Below the pieces are notes generated by a model. That model was given only the letters and a program-made list of their open reading frames with translations. It was not told the DNA's origin and made no database searches. Below are positions 8,783 through 16,812 of a DNA stretch of 64,000 bases, piece by piece. The position numbers and the translations under genes were made by a program. Source of the stretch: SLFH01 sp050486265 (GTDB lineage Bacteria; Planctomycetota; Phycisphaerae; Phycisphaerales; UBA1924); NCBI GenBank assembly GCA_050486265.1, contig JBJHCY010000012.1, forward strand, positions 1-64,000, given 5' to 3'. Every line of letters starts with the position of its first letter. Position 1 is the stretch's first letter.

Positions 8783-8832
8783 AAACCTACCGGGTTTCGG
8801 GGAAGGCTCCAACACAAAACCGCTAAGGTTTC
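8783..8832. repeat. two AAACC-N5-GGTTT inverted repeats
   Basis: GAAACC-TACCG-GGTTTC (8783-8799) and AAACC-GCTAA-GGTTT (8818-8832) have dyad centres 34 bp apart, near three helical turns. They lie upstream of the dockerin gene (82-131 bp before its ATG) and downstream of the transglutaminase stop. They could be a paired operator. Read on the minus strand, the repeat at 8818-8832 is followed by TGTGTT, so it could also act as a weak terminator of the Anbu operon. Confidence 0.5.
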
Positions 8833-8903
8833 GTGAAGCCGATGACGCCCTCGGCATCCGCAATCCGCCCGGCGCCTCAGCATCTCGGACCTGTTTGCAC
8901 AGC

Positions 8904-9767
8904 TCAGCGGCCGGGCGAATCGGCAACCCGAAGATCGATCTCATACTCCAGTTTCGACGCCACGCCCGTCCCGCGATACGAGCCGCTGATCGGCGCCGCA
9001 AGCCGATGGTCCGGCGCCGAACACAACGCCACATGCCCGTCGGCCACCGCCAGCCCCAGGCTCGGGTCGTACCCGCGCCACCCGGCGCCCGGCAGGTACA
9101 CCTCCGCCCACGCGTGCAGTTCCTGGCGGATCGTCTCCGGCGGGTGGTGCACCGAATACCCGCTGACAAACCTCGCCGCCAGCCCCTGACAGCGGCACGA
9201 CTCGACAAACAGCATCGCCACATCCCGGCACGCCCCCCGCTTCTCACGCAGCGAACGCTCCGGCGAAAGCGGATCCCCCTCCTCACGCCCGACCATCTCC
9301 CACTCCGCGTGGATCGTCTCGGTCAGCAGGTTCAGAAAGCCGGCCGGGGAACGCTCCGCCCGCTCGGACAGCCCCTCGGCCCACCGGGACACCTCCCCGT
9401 CTTCTCCCAACCGATCAAGCATCGGCCCCAGCGCCTCGGCATGCTCCGACGCATAGGCCGCCGGCAAGCCCGCTGCGCCCGCTTCGGTGATGATCCAGTC
9501 GAACGGGTTGGCCCGAAGCGTCCGAACTCGAGACGACGCGACCACGCGCAACGCCTCGTGCTCACCATTGAACCAGACAACCCTCGCCTCCGACCCGTCG
9601 ATCTCGATCGTGCGGGTCTCTCCAGCCGAAGCGGGCTCGATCTCCATCGAGAAAGACAACAGCTCCTGGGCCGCATCGCGCCGCGGCGTCAGCCGGACTG
9701 TCTGCGGCTCAACGAAGACCGGCCGACCGTACGCGTAGCGGACCTCGTGGCGGATCTCGATGAGCAC
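8904..9767 (-). CDS. transglutaminase-like cysteine protease domain protein
   Basis: About 287 aa, cytoplasmic. The N-terminal third is the bacterial transglutaminase N-terminal beta domain (IEIRHEVRYAYG, then ...VEPQTVRLTPR). The core carries an intact triad: Cys in KRGACRDVAML, His in LHAWAEVYLPG and Asp in GWRGYDPSLGL. The GTG at 9767 is preceded by GGGGA and sits 2 bp after the stop of the Anbu gene, so it is the last gene of a four-gene operon. In other bacteria this same set (ATP-grasp, alpha-E, transglutaminase, Anbu) is conserved, suggesting that the peptidase/amidase acts on a product of the ATP-grasp ligase. The substrate is unknown. Confidence 0.88.
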   Translation of the reverse strand: MLIEIRHEVRYAYGRPVFVEPQTVRLTPRRDAAQELLSFSMEIEPASAGETRTIEIDGSEARVVWFNGEHEALRVVASSRVRTLRANPFDWIITEAGAAGLPAAYASEHAEALGPMLDRLGEDGEVSRWAEGLSERAERSPAGFLNLLTETIHAEWEMVGREEGDPLSPERSLREKRGACRDVAMLFVESCRCQGLAARFVSGYSVHHPPETIRQELHAWAEVYLPGAGWRGYDPSLGLAVADGHVALCSAPDHRLAAPISGSYRGTGVASKLEYEIDLRVADSPGR

Positions 9768-9769
9768 GC

Positions 9770-10510
9770 TCAATCCCCACCCGACGAGTCGAGCTTCTCG
9801 AGCACCGTCTTCGCCCAGCCGTTGGGCGCCTCGCGGAACGCGCCCACCACCCGCTCGTGCCACCACGCCGAGAGCTCCCGCGTGTCCTCTTCGCTGTAGC
9901 GGTGCTGAACCATCCGGAAGGTGTCGCGCCGGTACACCACCACATCGATCGGGTAGTCCACATCAGAAGCGCTCGCCCTCGTCGCGTCGAAGGCGATGAA
10001 ACCGGCCTTGAGCGCGTCCTCGATGCTCGACTCATAGGTCAAGGCCCGGTGCAGCAGCGGCTTGCCGTAACGACCCTCCCCGATCACAAAGTAGGGCGAC
10101 CCCTGGCTCACCTCGACCCAGTTGCCTTGGGGATAGATCATGTACAGCCTGTGCTCGCTGTCGTTCTCGAGCTGCCCCCCCACCAGCGCGTGCAGGTTGA
10201 AAGGCAGCCCCGCCTCCGCCAGCGCATCCTTGTCCTCCCTCGCAACGCGCCGGACCTGCTCCCCGAACGCGTTCACCGCCTTGTACAGACGGTTGAAGGT
10301 CTCATCGCTCGCCTCGATCACTTCCTCGAAGTAGGTCAACGCCTTGTCCCTGGCGGCACGCAGCCCCGAGGTGGTCACGAACATCGAGTGGCGACCGTGC
10401 TGGTGCAGCGTCACCTTCCTCGCCGTGATGTACTCCGAACCGCTGGTGATCCGCGTGTCCGCGATCGCCACCAGGCCGTCGCGAACTCGGATGCCGATAC
10501 AGAATGTCAT
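9770..10510 (-). CDS. Anbu-type proteasome-like peptidase
   Basis: A 246-aa Ntn-hydrolase of the proteasome beta/HslV superfamily, Anbu branch. The second residue is Thr (MTFCIGIRV), the expected catalytic N-terminal nucleophile after Met removal. DGLVAIADTRITSG follows, supplying the conserved Asp, and ITARKVTLH supplies the Lys. The fold continues with GLRAARDKALTYF, typical of Anbu. Members form open-ring or helical assemblies without a known ATPase, and their substrate is unknown. GGAGG lies 9 nt before the ATG. It lies 4 bp after the alpha-E gene and 2 bp before the transglutaminase gene. Confidence 0.88.
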   Translation of the reverse strand: MTFCIGIRVRDGLVAIADTRITSGSEYITARKVTLHQHGRHSMFVTTSGLRAARDKALTYFEEVIEASDETFNRLYKAVNAFGEQVRRVAREDKDALAEAGLPFNLHALVGGQLENDSEHRLYMIYPQGNWVEVSQGSPYFVIGEGRYGKPLLHRALTYESSIEDALKAGFIAFDATRASASDVDYPIDVVVYRRDTFRMVQHRYSEEDTRELSAWWHERVVGAFREAPNGWAKTVLEKLDSSGGD

Positions 10511-10514
10511 GCGC

Positions 10515-11507
10515 TCAGGCCTCCGCCCGCTGCCGCTGAGCCCCGCCCGACGGCTCCTGCTTCACGGCGATGAATGTGTCGAATATCGCGTCCCCAACCT
10601 CGATCAGCCTCACCTGGATGCTGTCGAGATACTCGTGCAGGCCGACCGCGATCACCTCGTCGATCCTCGCGTAATCCAGGTCGGACCGCAGACGCCCAAG
10701 GCGCTGCTCCGCCGCGTTGTAGAAAGTCCCGATCGGCGAGCCCGTGATCGCGTGCAGCGACTCCTCCGCGCAGATCACGCAATGGTGCACAGACCTCGGA
10801 AACTCCCGGTCGAGGATCAGAAACTCGGTCACCCGCTGCGGCGTGATCCTCGGGTGCTTCTTGCGGTACATCTCGAACGCCGTCGCCGACTTCAAGAGCG
10901 CCGCCCAGTGCAGCGTGTCGTAGGGCATCCCCACATACTCAAGCGTCGGCAGCACGAAGTAGTACTTCACATCGACGATGCGCGAGGTCTGGTCCGCCCG
11001 CTCGATCGAACGGCCGAGCCTCGCCCAGTGCCACGCCTCGTTGTGCGACATCGTGCTCTCGGCCATGCCCAGGAACAGGTGGCTCGTCTCGCGGATGTCC
11101 GCCAGAAACTCGTAGGGCGCCTCGATCAGATCGCCGATCCGGTTCGCCGCATTCACTCGCAGATACATCCGGTTGATCAGCTCCCACATCTCCGAAGAGA
11201 TGCTGTCGCGCACCGACCTCGCGTTCTCCCTCGCCGCGCGGACGCACGACGCGATCGAGTTCACATTCTCCCGATCGAGCATCAGGAACTGCAGCACATT
11301 CTCCTGCGTCGCCGCGTCCCGCCCGTAACGCTCGCGGAACAGCGCCTCGCCCCCCGTCGTCGTCACCAGCGGCCCCCACTGCGAAGCCGACTCCACCGAC
11401 AGATCGAGCATCAGGTGCATGTTCACATCGATGAAGCGCGCGACATTCTCCGCACGCTCGAGGTACCGGCACATCCAGTAGATCGAGTTCGCAACTCGGC
11501 TGAGCAT
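10515..11507 (-). CDS. alpha-E domain protein
   Basis: A 330-aa, all-helical protein of the alpha-E family, which accompanies circularly permuted ATP-grasp enzymes. The N-terminus (MLSRVANSIYWMCRYLERAENVARFIDVN) is the family hallmark, with the conserved YWMxRYxERAEN segment. Several later helices are rich in Arg and Glu. The ATG at 11507 shares its A with the TGA of the upstream ATP-grasp gene, so translation is coupled. The biochemical role is not established; a scaffold or partner of the ATP-grasp enzyme is inferred from constant linkage. Confidence 0.88.
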   Translation of the reverse strand: MLSRVANSIYWMCRYLERAENVARFIDVNMHLMLDLSVESASQWGPLVTTTGGEALFRERYGRDAATQENVLQFLMLDRENVNSIASCVRAARENARSVRDSISSEMWELINRMYLRVNAANRIGDLIEAPYEFLADIRETSHLFLGMAESTMSHNEAWHWARLGRSIERADQTSRIVDVKYYFVLPTLEYVGMPYDTLHWAALLKSATAFEMYRKKHPRITPQRVTEFLILDREFPRSVHHCVICAEESLHAITGSPIGTFYNAAEQRLGRLRSDLDYARIDEVIAVGLHEYLDSIQVRLIEVGDAIFDTFIAVKQEPSGGAQRQRAEA

Positions 11508-13006
11508 CAGTGATCCATCTCTCCCGCCGCCGGCGGCATCTCAGTCGCATCGACGAACGAAATACTCGCGTCCGGCTCGGTCTCCAGCACCCAGGTGTCC
11601 TTGCTCCCCCCGCCCTGCGAAGAGTTCACCACCAGCGAGCCCTTCCGCAGCGCCACTCGCGTCAGCCCCCCCGGCAGGATGTAAGGCTCGGGGCCGTGCA
11701 GGATGAACGGACGCAGGTCGACATGCCGACCCTCGAAGTGATCGTCCACAATCACCGGCGCTCGGCTCAAAGACAGCGTCGGCTGCGCGATGTAGTTCCG
11801 AGGGTTCGCACGGATCTTCTCGGCGAAAGCCGCCCGCTCCTCCGCAGTCGCGTGCGGGCCGATCAGCATCCCGTAACCGCCCGACTCCCCCGCGGGCTTG
11901 ACCACGAGCTCGTCGAGGTGCTCTAGCACATACGAAAGATCCGCCTCACGCCAGCAGAGATAGGTCTCGACATTGGGAATCACAGGGTCCTGGTCGAGGT
12001 AGTAGCGGATGATCTCCGGCACAAACGCATAGATCACCTTGTCGTCGGCGACGCCCGTCCCCGGCGCGTTCGCAAGCGCCACCCGCCCCGCACGGTACGC
12101 CTCCATCAGCCCCGGCACGCCCAGCACAGAATCCGGCCGGAACACCCGCGGGTCGATGAAGTCGTCGTCGATCCGACGGTAGATCACATCCACACGACGG
12201 GGCCCGCGCGTCGTCCGCATGAACACCATGCCCGATTGCGTGAACAGATCCCCGCCCTCCACAAGCTCGATCCCCATCTGCTGCGCCAAAAACGCGTGCT
12301 CGAAATACGCCGAGTTGAAAGGACCGGGCGTCAGCAGCACCACCGTCGGCGCGTCCCGGTGCGGCGCCAACCGCTGCAGCGATTCGAGCAGATGAATCCC
12401 GTAATCGTCCACCGGGCGCACATTCGAAGCTCTGAACACATGCGGAAAGGTACGCTTGAGAATCTGACGGTTCTCGACCACATAAGACACGCCGGAAGGA
12501 CAACGCAGGTTGTCCTCCAGCACGCAGAACCGGCCGGACCCGTCACGCACCAGATCCGTCCCCGTGATGTGGCACCAGATCCCCAAGGGCGGCCGCAGGC
12601 CCTCGCACTCCTTCCGGTACGCCGGGCAAGACTCGATCAACTCCCGCGGCACCACCCCGTCGTCCAGGATCCGCTGCGTGCCGTAGATGTCGTCGATGAA
12701 CAAATTCAGCGCCGTGATCCGCTGCGCCAGCCCCCGCTCGATCGGCGCCCACTCCCCCGGCTCGATGATCCGCGGGATGATGTCGAACGGAAAGATCTTC
12801 TCGTCCGCGTCCTCGCTCCCGTACACATTGAAGGTGATCCCCATGTTCACCAGCGCCCGTTCGGCGGCCTGCTGACGACGCACAAGGTCCCCGTCCAGAA
12901 GCGCCTCGATCCGCTCGACCAGAAGCCTCGACCCGGGCCGGGGCTTCCCGTCTGGAAGAAACATCTCGTCGAAGAACCTGTCTGTCTGATAGCCTTGAAA
13001 GTTCAT
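11507..13006 (-). CDS. circularly permuted type 2 ATP-grasp protein
   Basis: About 499 aa. It begins with NFQGYQTDRFFDEMF and contains FPFDIIPRIIEPGEWAPIERGL, ITALNLFIDDIYG, VVLLTPGPFNSAYFEHAFLA, VVKPAGESGGYGMLIGP and FILHGPEPYILPGGLTRVAL, all typical of the circularly permuted ATP-grasp family (DUF404/407). These are thought to form peptide or amide bonds by acyl phosphate; the product here is unknown. I chose the ATG at 13006 because the family starts at this point and because a promoter-like TACAAT lies 8 nt before it. It is the first gene of the ATP-grasp/alpha-E/Anbu/transglutaminase operon. Confidence 0.88.
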   Translation of the reverse strand: MNFQGYQTDRFFDEMFLPDGKPRPGSRLLVERIEALLDGDLVRRQQAAERALVNMGITFNVYGSEDADEKIFPFDIIPRIIEPGEWAPIERGLAQRITALNLFIDDIYGTQRILDDGVVPRELIESCPAYRKECEGLRPPLGIWCHITGTDLVRDGSGRFCVLEDNLRCPSGVSYVVENRQILKRTFPHVFRASNVRPVDDYGIHLLESLQRLAPHRDAPTVVLLTPGPFNSAYFEHAFLAQQMGIELVEGGDLFTQSGMVFMRTTRGPRRVDVIYRRIDDDFIDPRVFRPDSVLGVPGLMEAYRAGRVALANAPGTGVADDKVIYAFVPEIIRYYLDQDPVIPNVETYLCWREADLSYVLEHLDELVVKPAGESGGYGMLIGPHATAEERAAFAEKIRANPRNYIAQPTLSLSRAPVIVDDHFEGRHVDLRPFILHGPEPYILPGGLTRVALRKGSLVVNSSQGGGSKDTWVLETEPDASISFVDATEMPPAAGEMDH

Positions 13007-13014
13007 CTGCCGGC

Positions 13015-13041
13015 ATTGTAAGAGTACAGGACGCCGGACAA
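13015..13041 (-). promoter_or_regulatory. candidate promoter of the Anbu/ATP-grasp operon
   Basis: On the minus strand, TTGTCC (13041-13036), a 15-bp spacer and TACAAT (13020-13015) precede the ATG at 13006 by 8 nt. TACAAT matches five of six -10 bases. The spacer is slightly short. The geometry predicts a transcript with almost no leader. Confidence 0.45.
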
Positions 13042-13120
13042 CACCCATCGCACAAAGGCGTGCCCAGAGACCCGATGCGCGATCGGCAGAGGAACTCTCG
13101 GTCATCGAGGTCGCCGTGAC

Positions 13121-13741
13121 CTATGCCCCCGCCCACCCGAACGCCTTCAGACGCGGCGTCCAGCGGTCGAGCTCCGCTCGCGCAGTCTCCTCGCCCCGCA
13201 TCCCCGGCTCGTACCACCAGCACGCCTGCACGGGCGCAGCCATGTCCATCGCCAGATCGGCAAGCTGGAGATCGCTGATGTCTAGCAGCGGCGTCGAGAT
13301 CTCGATCCCGGGCGAGCCGTGCGTCCGCGCCTCAAGCCCGATCAGCCGCGAGACCAAGAGCGCCCGATCGACATGGCTCGCCAGATCGTCCAGATCCGGC
13401 CCGTCCCCCTCAGCCCCGCCCAGCTGCACAGGCCAGACGACCCGCGTACACCCAAGCCGTGCCGCGTCGAACCCCGCAGCCAGCAGCCGCAGCGTCATCC
13501 GCTCGCCCTCCCCGGTCACCTCCGCCGGGTAGGGCCGGCCCTCGACCACCTCCAGCCCGTACACGCCCGCCTGACGCCGGACCGCCTCGGCCTTCGGCCC
13601 CGACGCGTCGCACCAGAGCACCGGCGGCCCCAGCGACTTGGAAGTCGCCGAACGCTCGGACTCGACAATCGTTGCGACAAGCGAAGCAAGCCCGCCGTCA
13701 TGCAGGATCATCGATCGGGCTGGTGGGGCCTGGTCGGGCAT
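13121..13741 (-). CDS. degenerate QueC/ExsB-like PP-loop protein
   Basis: About 206 aa. The overall order resembles 7-cyano-7-deazaguanine synthase (QueC): an N-terminal strand and loop, ILHDGGLASLVATI, in place of SGGxDS, an AEAVRRQAGVYGLEVV helix-strand, and a C-terminal TPLLDISDLQLADLAMDMAAPV...RLKAFGWAG resembling the QueC tail. However, the PP-loop has lost key residues and the zinc-binding CxxC cysteines of the tail are absent. Catalytic deazapurine synthesis is therefore unlikely; a regulatory or structural role is possible. The start at 13741 is supported by TACTAT 7 nt upstream. It lies between the VWA pair and the Anbu operon, all on the minus strand. Confidence 0.6.
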   Translation of the reverse strand: MPDQAPPARSMILHDGGLASLVATIVESERSATSKSLGPPVLWCDASGPKAEAVRRQAGVYGLEVVEGRPYPAEVTGEGERMTLRLLAAGFDAARLGCTRVVWPVQLGGAEGDGPDLDDLASHVDRALLVSRLIGLEARTHGSPGIEISTPLLDISDLQLADLAMDMAAPVQACWWYEPGMRGEETARAELDRWTPRLKAFGWAGA

Positions 13742-13748
13742 CGCTAAG

Positions 13749-13754
13749 ATAGTA
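13749..13754 (-). promoter_or_regulatory. -10-like TACTAT, leaderless candidate for the 13741 start
   Basis: TACTAT on the minus strand is followed by CTTAGCG and the ATG at 13741. There is no Shine-Dalgarno sequence. It gives the QueC-like gene its own promoter, separate from the VWA gene above it. Confidence 0.45.
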
Positions 13755-13824
13755 ACCGCAAACCAATCGCCCCGGGGCCGCTCGCCCGACCCTGTCGGTA
13801 GCTTCCAGCGGACATGAAACGGCG

Positions 13825-16809
13825 TCAGTCCAGGCCCTTGTACCGATCGCCCGCCCGCTTCTTGGCGGCGAGCAGACCGCCATCGTCCGCCTCTTTGCCC
13901 CTCTTGGCATCCGGTTGTTCGGGCTGTCCGGAGGGCTTGGCCTGAGCGGGCGTCTTCTTGCCGGCCTTCGAGGCCGCGGGCTCGGGTTCGGGAGCGTTCC
14001 GCTTCGACCGCCTGGCCGCGGCGGTCCGACGCTCGATCTCCGCCTGCTGCTTTTTCGCCCGGCGTTGCTCGCGCTTCGACGCCGACGCCCCGATCTTCAA
14101 GACCCCGCCCGAGCCGTCGAAGTACCGGTCCCAGGCGATGCGGCGCGTCGCGACATCGAGCATGAAGAAAACCAACGCCCAGAACAGCAGCGTCTGCCAC
14201 AGCGGGAGCAGCGCCCGCCGGGGCTCGATCCCCGTCCTGTCGAACAGCCTCGCGTCCTGCGGCGCCTCCATCGAGTGTCTGCGCCCGCCCGTCCGCTCGG
14301 CGATGTCGTCGAGCAGCGCCGAATCAGAACGCAGCCGCCGGAACTCGATCCCCCCCGCCACCGTCGCGCCGCCGATCACCGACGCGATCGGCTGGCCCCG
14401 GTCTTCCGGCCGTGCGATCACGATGTAGTTGCCCGGATCGCCCGCCTCCACGCTCCCCTCGTACCGCCCCGGCCCGACCTGCGACAGGCGCACCTCGCGA
14501 CGCTCGCCCGTCGGCGAGACGACCACCGCCGGCATGTCCAAGAGATCCAGGGGCGAGCCCTCCGCGTCCGTCCCCTCCACGCGGATCGCCAGCCGCCCGC
14601 CCGACGCCTCTGTATCGACAGCAAAGTTCGCCCCGCCCGCCTCGCTCCGCGAGATCGAGCGCACGATGTTCGTCCACATCGTCGAGTAGCCGCCCCACCC
14701 CATCCAGTCGCGGCTCCACTCCCCGTGCGCATCGGAGGTGAACGCGACCACCTGCCCGAGCCCCGCGTTCCACTGGCTCAGCACCGGCTCACCATCGGGA
14801 GCGAGGATCGAATCGACCACCATCGGATCGTCCCGACGCTGCGTCAGCACCAGCCCGTGCAGCGTCGGGGGCGACCCGAGGCCGCTCGTCAGCGGGCTCA
14901 CACCAGAACGCAGCACCGGCTGGAAAGGCTGCTCGCGGATCAGCGGCTGGCGCACGATCCGGATCGTACGAAGGAACACCCGAGGCACATCGTTCGCGTT
15001 GAACACATAGTAAAACTCGCCCCCGCCCTGCTCGGCGATCCCGCGCAGCAGGTCACGGTCCGCGTCGTCGCCAACCGCGATCGAGGTCACCGTGATCCCT
15101 TGCCGACGCATGTCCGCGGCAAGCGGCGGAAGCAGCGGCGCGTTCATCGAGATCCCGTCCGAAAGCACGATGCAGTACTTCAGCTTCGCGTCCACCGCGT
15201 TGAGCTGACGCATCGCCTCGCGCATCGGGGGCAAGAGGTCCGTACCCCCCATCGGCGCGATGCCCATCACCTTCGACGCGAGCCTGTTCTTGTCGGTGTT
15301 CGGCGCAAGAGGCTGGATCACTTCAGCACGGCTGTCGAACGCGATCACCCCGACCAGGTCGTTGTCGTCGAGCATCTGGATCGACATCGCCGTCGCCTCG
15401 TTGACCACCTGCTGGCGGTTGCGCGTCGAGCCCATGATCCCCGCGCTCATCGAGCCCGATCGGTCGATGATGAACACCACCGCCGCCTCGGGCTGGATCA
15501 TCTGCTCGGGCAGATCCAGACGCACGGGCAGGATCGGCTCGATCGCAGAGCCCTGCCAACCGCCCGGACCGAACGAGTCCGGCCCGCCGCTCATCACAAG
15601 CCCGCCCCCGATGTCCCGCACAAAGGACACCAGCGCACGCTGCGCCGGCGGCGGCACATCTTCTGCCGGCACATTCTGCAGGATCACGACATCGAAACGC
15701 TGCAGCTCCAGCATGTCCCGAGGCATCGCGTCGGGCGGCACCAACTCCACACGAAGCTCGTTCTCACGCAGAGCCTCGGCCAGGATCGCACCGGACCCCG
15801 TCTGCTCGCCACGCCCCACACCGTCGACGATCAGCACCGAGCCCTCCGCCGGCGTCAGCGTGAACCCCTCGGCGATGTTGTTGGCCAGGTTCGTGTCGTC
15901 CAGACGACCGTCGATCGTGTCGGGCTCGAACACCGCTCTGAAACGGTGCAGGCTGTCGTCGGGCAATGTCACCTCGACGAGTTCGGTGTTCACCCCCGGC
16001 TCGAGAGAGATCCGCCGACCCCGGCCGTCCGACCCGCCGCTAATGTCGATCTCACGACCCTCGCGGAAAAGACGCAGCGTCCCGGAGGTCGAGTGCGTCG
16101 ACCGGATGTTCACGCGCGCCGTGACCGTCGAACGCGTCGGCGCCCTCGGCGGCACATCCACGCCCTCGACGATCACCTCCCGCTGCACCCGGTACACCAG
16201 CGGAACCACATCGACCGGCACGCGGAGCCCGCCAGAGCCGGCCAGCTCTCCCCCAGCCCGGCGAGCGTCGCCCTGCGTCTCGTTGCCGTCTGAGATCAGC
16301 ACCAGACGCCCCGCAGCGTCGGGCGGGATCAGCGCCGCTCCGAGCCGCATCGCTTCGGCGATGTCCGTGCCCTCGGCCGTCGGCGTCTCGAACGAGCGGT
16401 TGAGCGCCGCGCCAGGCGCCGTGGGCGCAGCGATCGCATGCGGTCGCGCGTCGAACACCACTACACCCAGAAGATCGTCCGCTCTCGCACCCTCGGAAGC
16501 CGAACGCAACCAAGAGCGCGCGGCTGTCAGCGGGTCGATCGGCCGACCGTCGTCGCCGACACCGGCGTCGTAATACGCACGCACCGACTGCGAGCCGTCG
16601 ATCACCGCCACCACCGCGAGGCGGTCGCTCTGCTGCACCCGGTTGGCGCCGGCGAGCAGCAGCGCGATCAGCACGATCAGCGACGCGCGGATCAACGCCG
16701 ACACCCAGCGCCGAGCCGGACTCATCGACGCGAACCACCGCACCGCAAGCACCGCCGCGGGGATCGCCAGAAGCGCAAAGGCAAGCCACAGCGGCTCGGA
16801 AAATACCAC
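13825..16809 (-). CDS. membrane protein with two VWA domains and a GATase-like insert
   Basis: 994 aa. Two N-terminal transmembrane segments (about 6-25 and 37-54) precede a first VWA domain with the MIDAS motif DGSQS at 71-75 and LISDGNE near 174. A beta-rich region follows, then a glutamine-amidotransferase-like segment (about 323-415, FDVVILQNVPAED, GGGLVMSGGPDSFGPGGW). A second VWA domain has MIDAS DRSGS at 449-453 and VLSDG near 550. A final hydrophobic helix and a long Lys/Arg/Glu-rich tail close the protein. This is the architecture of planctomycete BatA-like proteins, but no MoxR ATPase or DUF58 gene is adjacent. It lies 3 bp after the coiled-coil gene, so they are cotranscribed. Confidence 0.85.
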   Translation of the reverse strand: MVFSEPLWLAFALLAIPAAVLAVRWFASMSPARRWVSALIRASLIVLIALLLAGANRVQQSDRLAVVAVIDGSQSVRAYYDAGVGDDGRPIDPLTAARSWLRSASEGARADDLLGVVVFDARPHAIAAPTAPGAALNRSFETPTAEGTDIAEAMRLGAALIPPDAAGRLVLISDGNETQGDARRAGGELAGSGGLRVPVDVVPLVYRVQREVIVEGVDVPPRAPTRSTVTARVNIRSTHSTSGTLRLFREGREIDISGGSDGRGRRISLEPGVNTELVEVTLPDDSLHRFRAVFEPDTIDGRLDDTNLANNIAEGFTLTPAEGSVLIVDGVGRGEQTGSGAILAEALRENELRVELVPPDAMPRDMLELQRFDVVILQNVPAEDVPPPAQRALVSFVRDIGGGLVMSGGPDSFGPGGWQGSAIEPILPVRLDLPEQMIQPEAAVVFIIDRSGSMSAGIMGSTRNRQQVVNEATAMSIQMLDDNDLVGVIAFDSRAEVIQPLAPNTDKNRLASKVMGIAPMGGTDLLPPMREAMRQLNAVDAKLKYCIVLSDGISMNAPLLPPLAADMRRQGITVTSIAVGDDADRDLLRGIAEQGGGEFYYVFNANDVPRVFLRTIRIVRQPLIREQPFQPVLRSGVSPLTSGLGSPPTLHGLVLTQRRDDPMVVDSILAPDGEPVLSQWNAGLGQVVAFTSDAHGEWSRDWMGWGGYSTMWTNIVRSISRSEAGGANFAVDTEASGGRLAIRVEGTDAEGSPLDLLDMPAVVVSPTGERREVRLSQVGPGRYEGSVEAGDPGNYIVIARPEDRGQPIASVIGGATVAGGIEFRRLRSDSALLDDIAERTGGRRHSMEAPQDARLFDRTGIEPRRALLPLWQTLLFWALVFFMLDVATRRIAWDRYFDGSGGVLKIGASASKREQRRAKKQQAEIERRTAAARRSKRNAPEPEPAASKAGKKTPAQAKPSGQPEQPDAKRGKEADDGGLLAAKKRAGDRYKGLD

Positions 16810-16812
16810 GCG

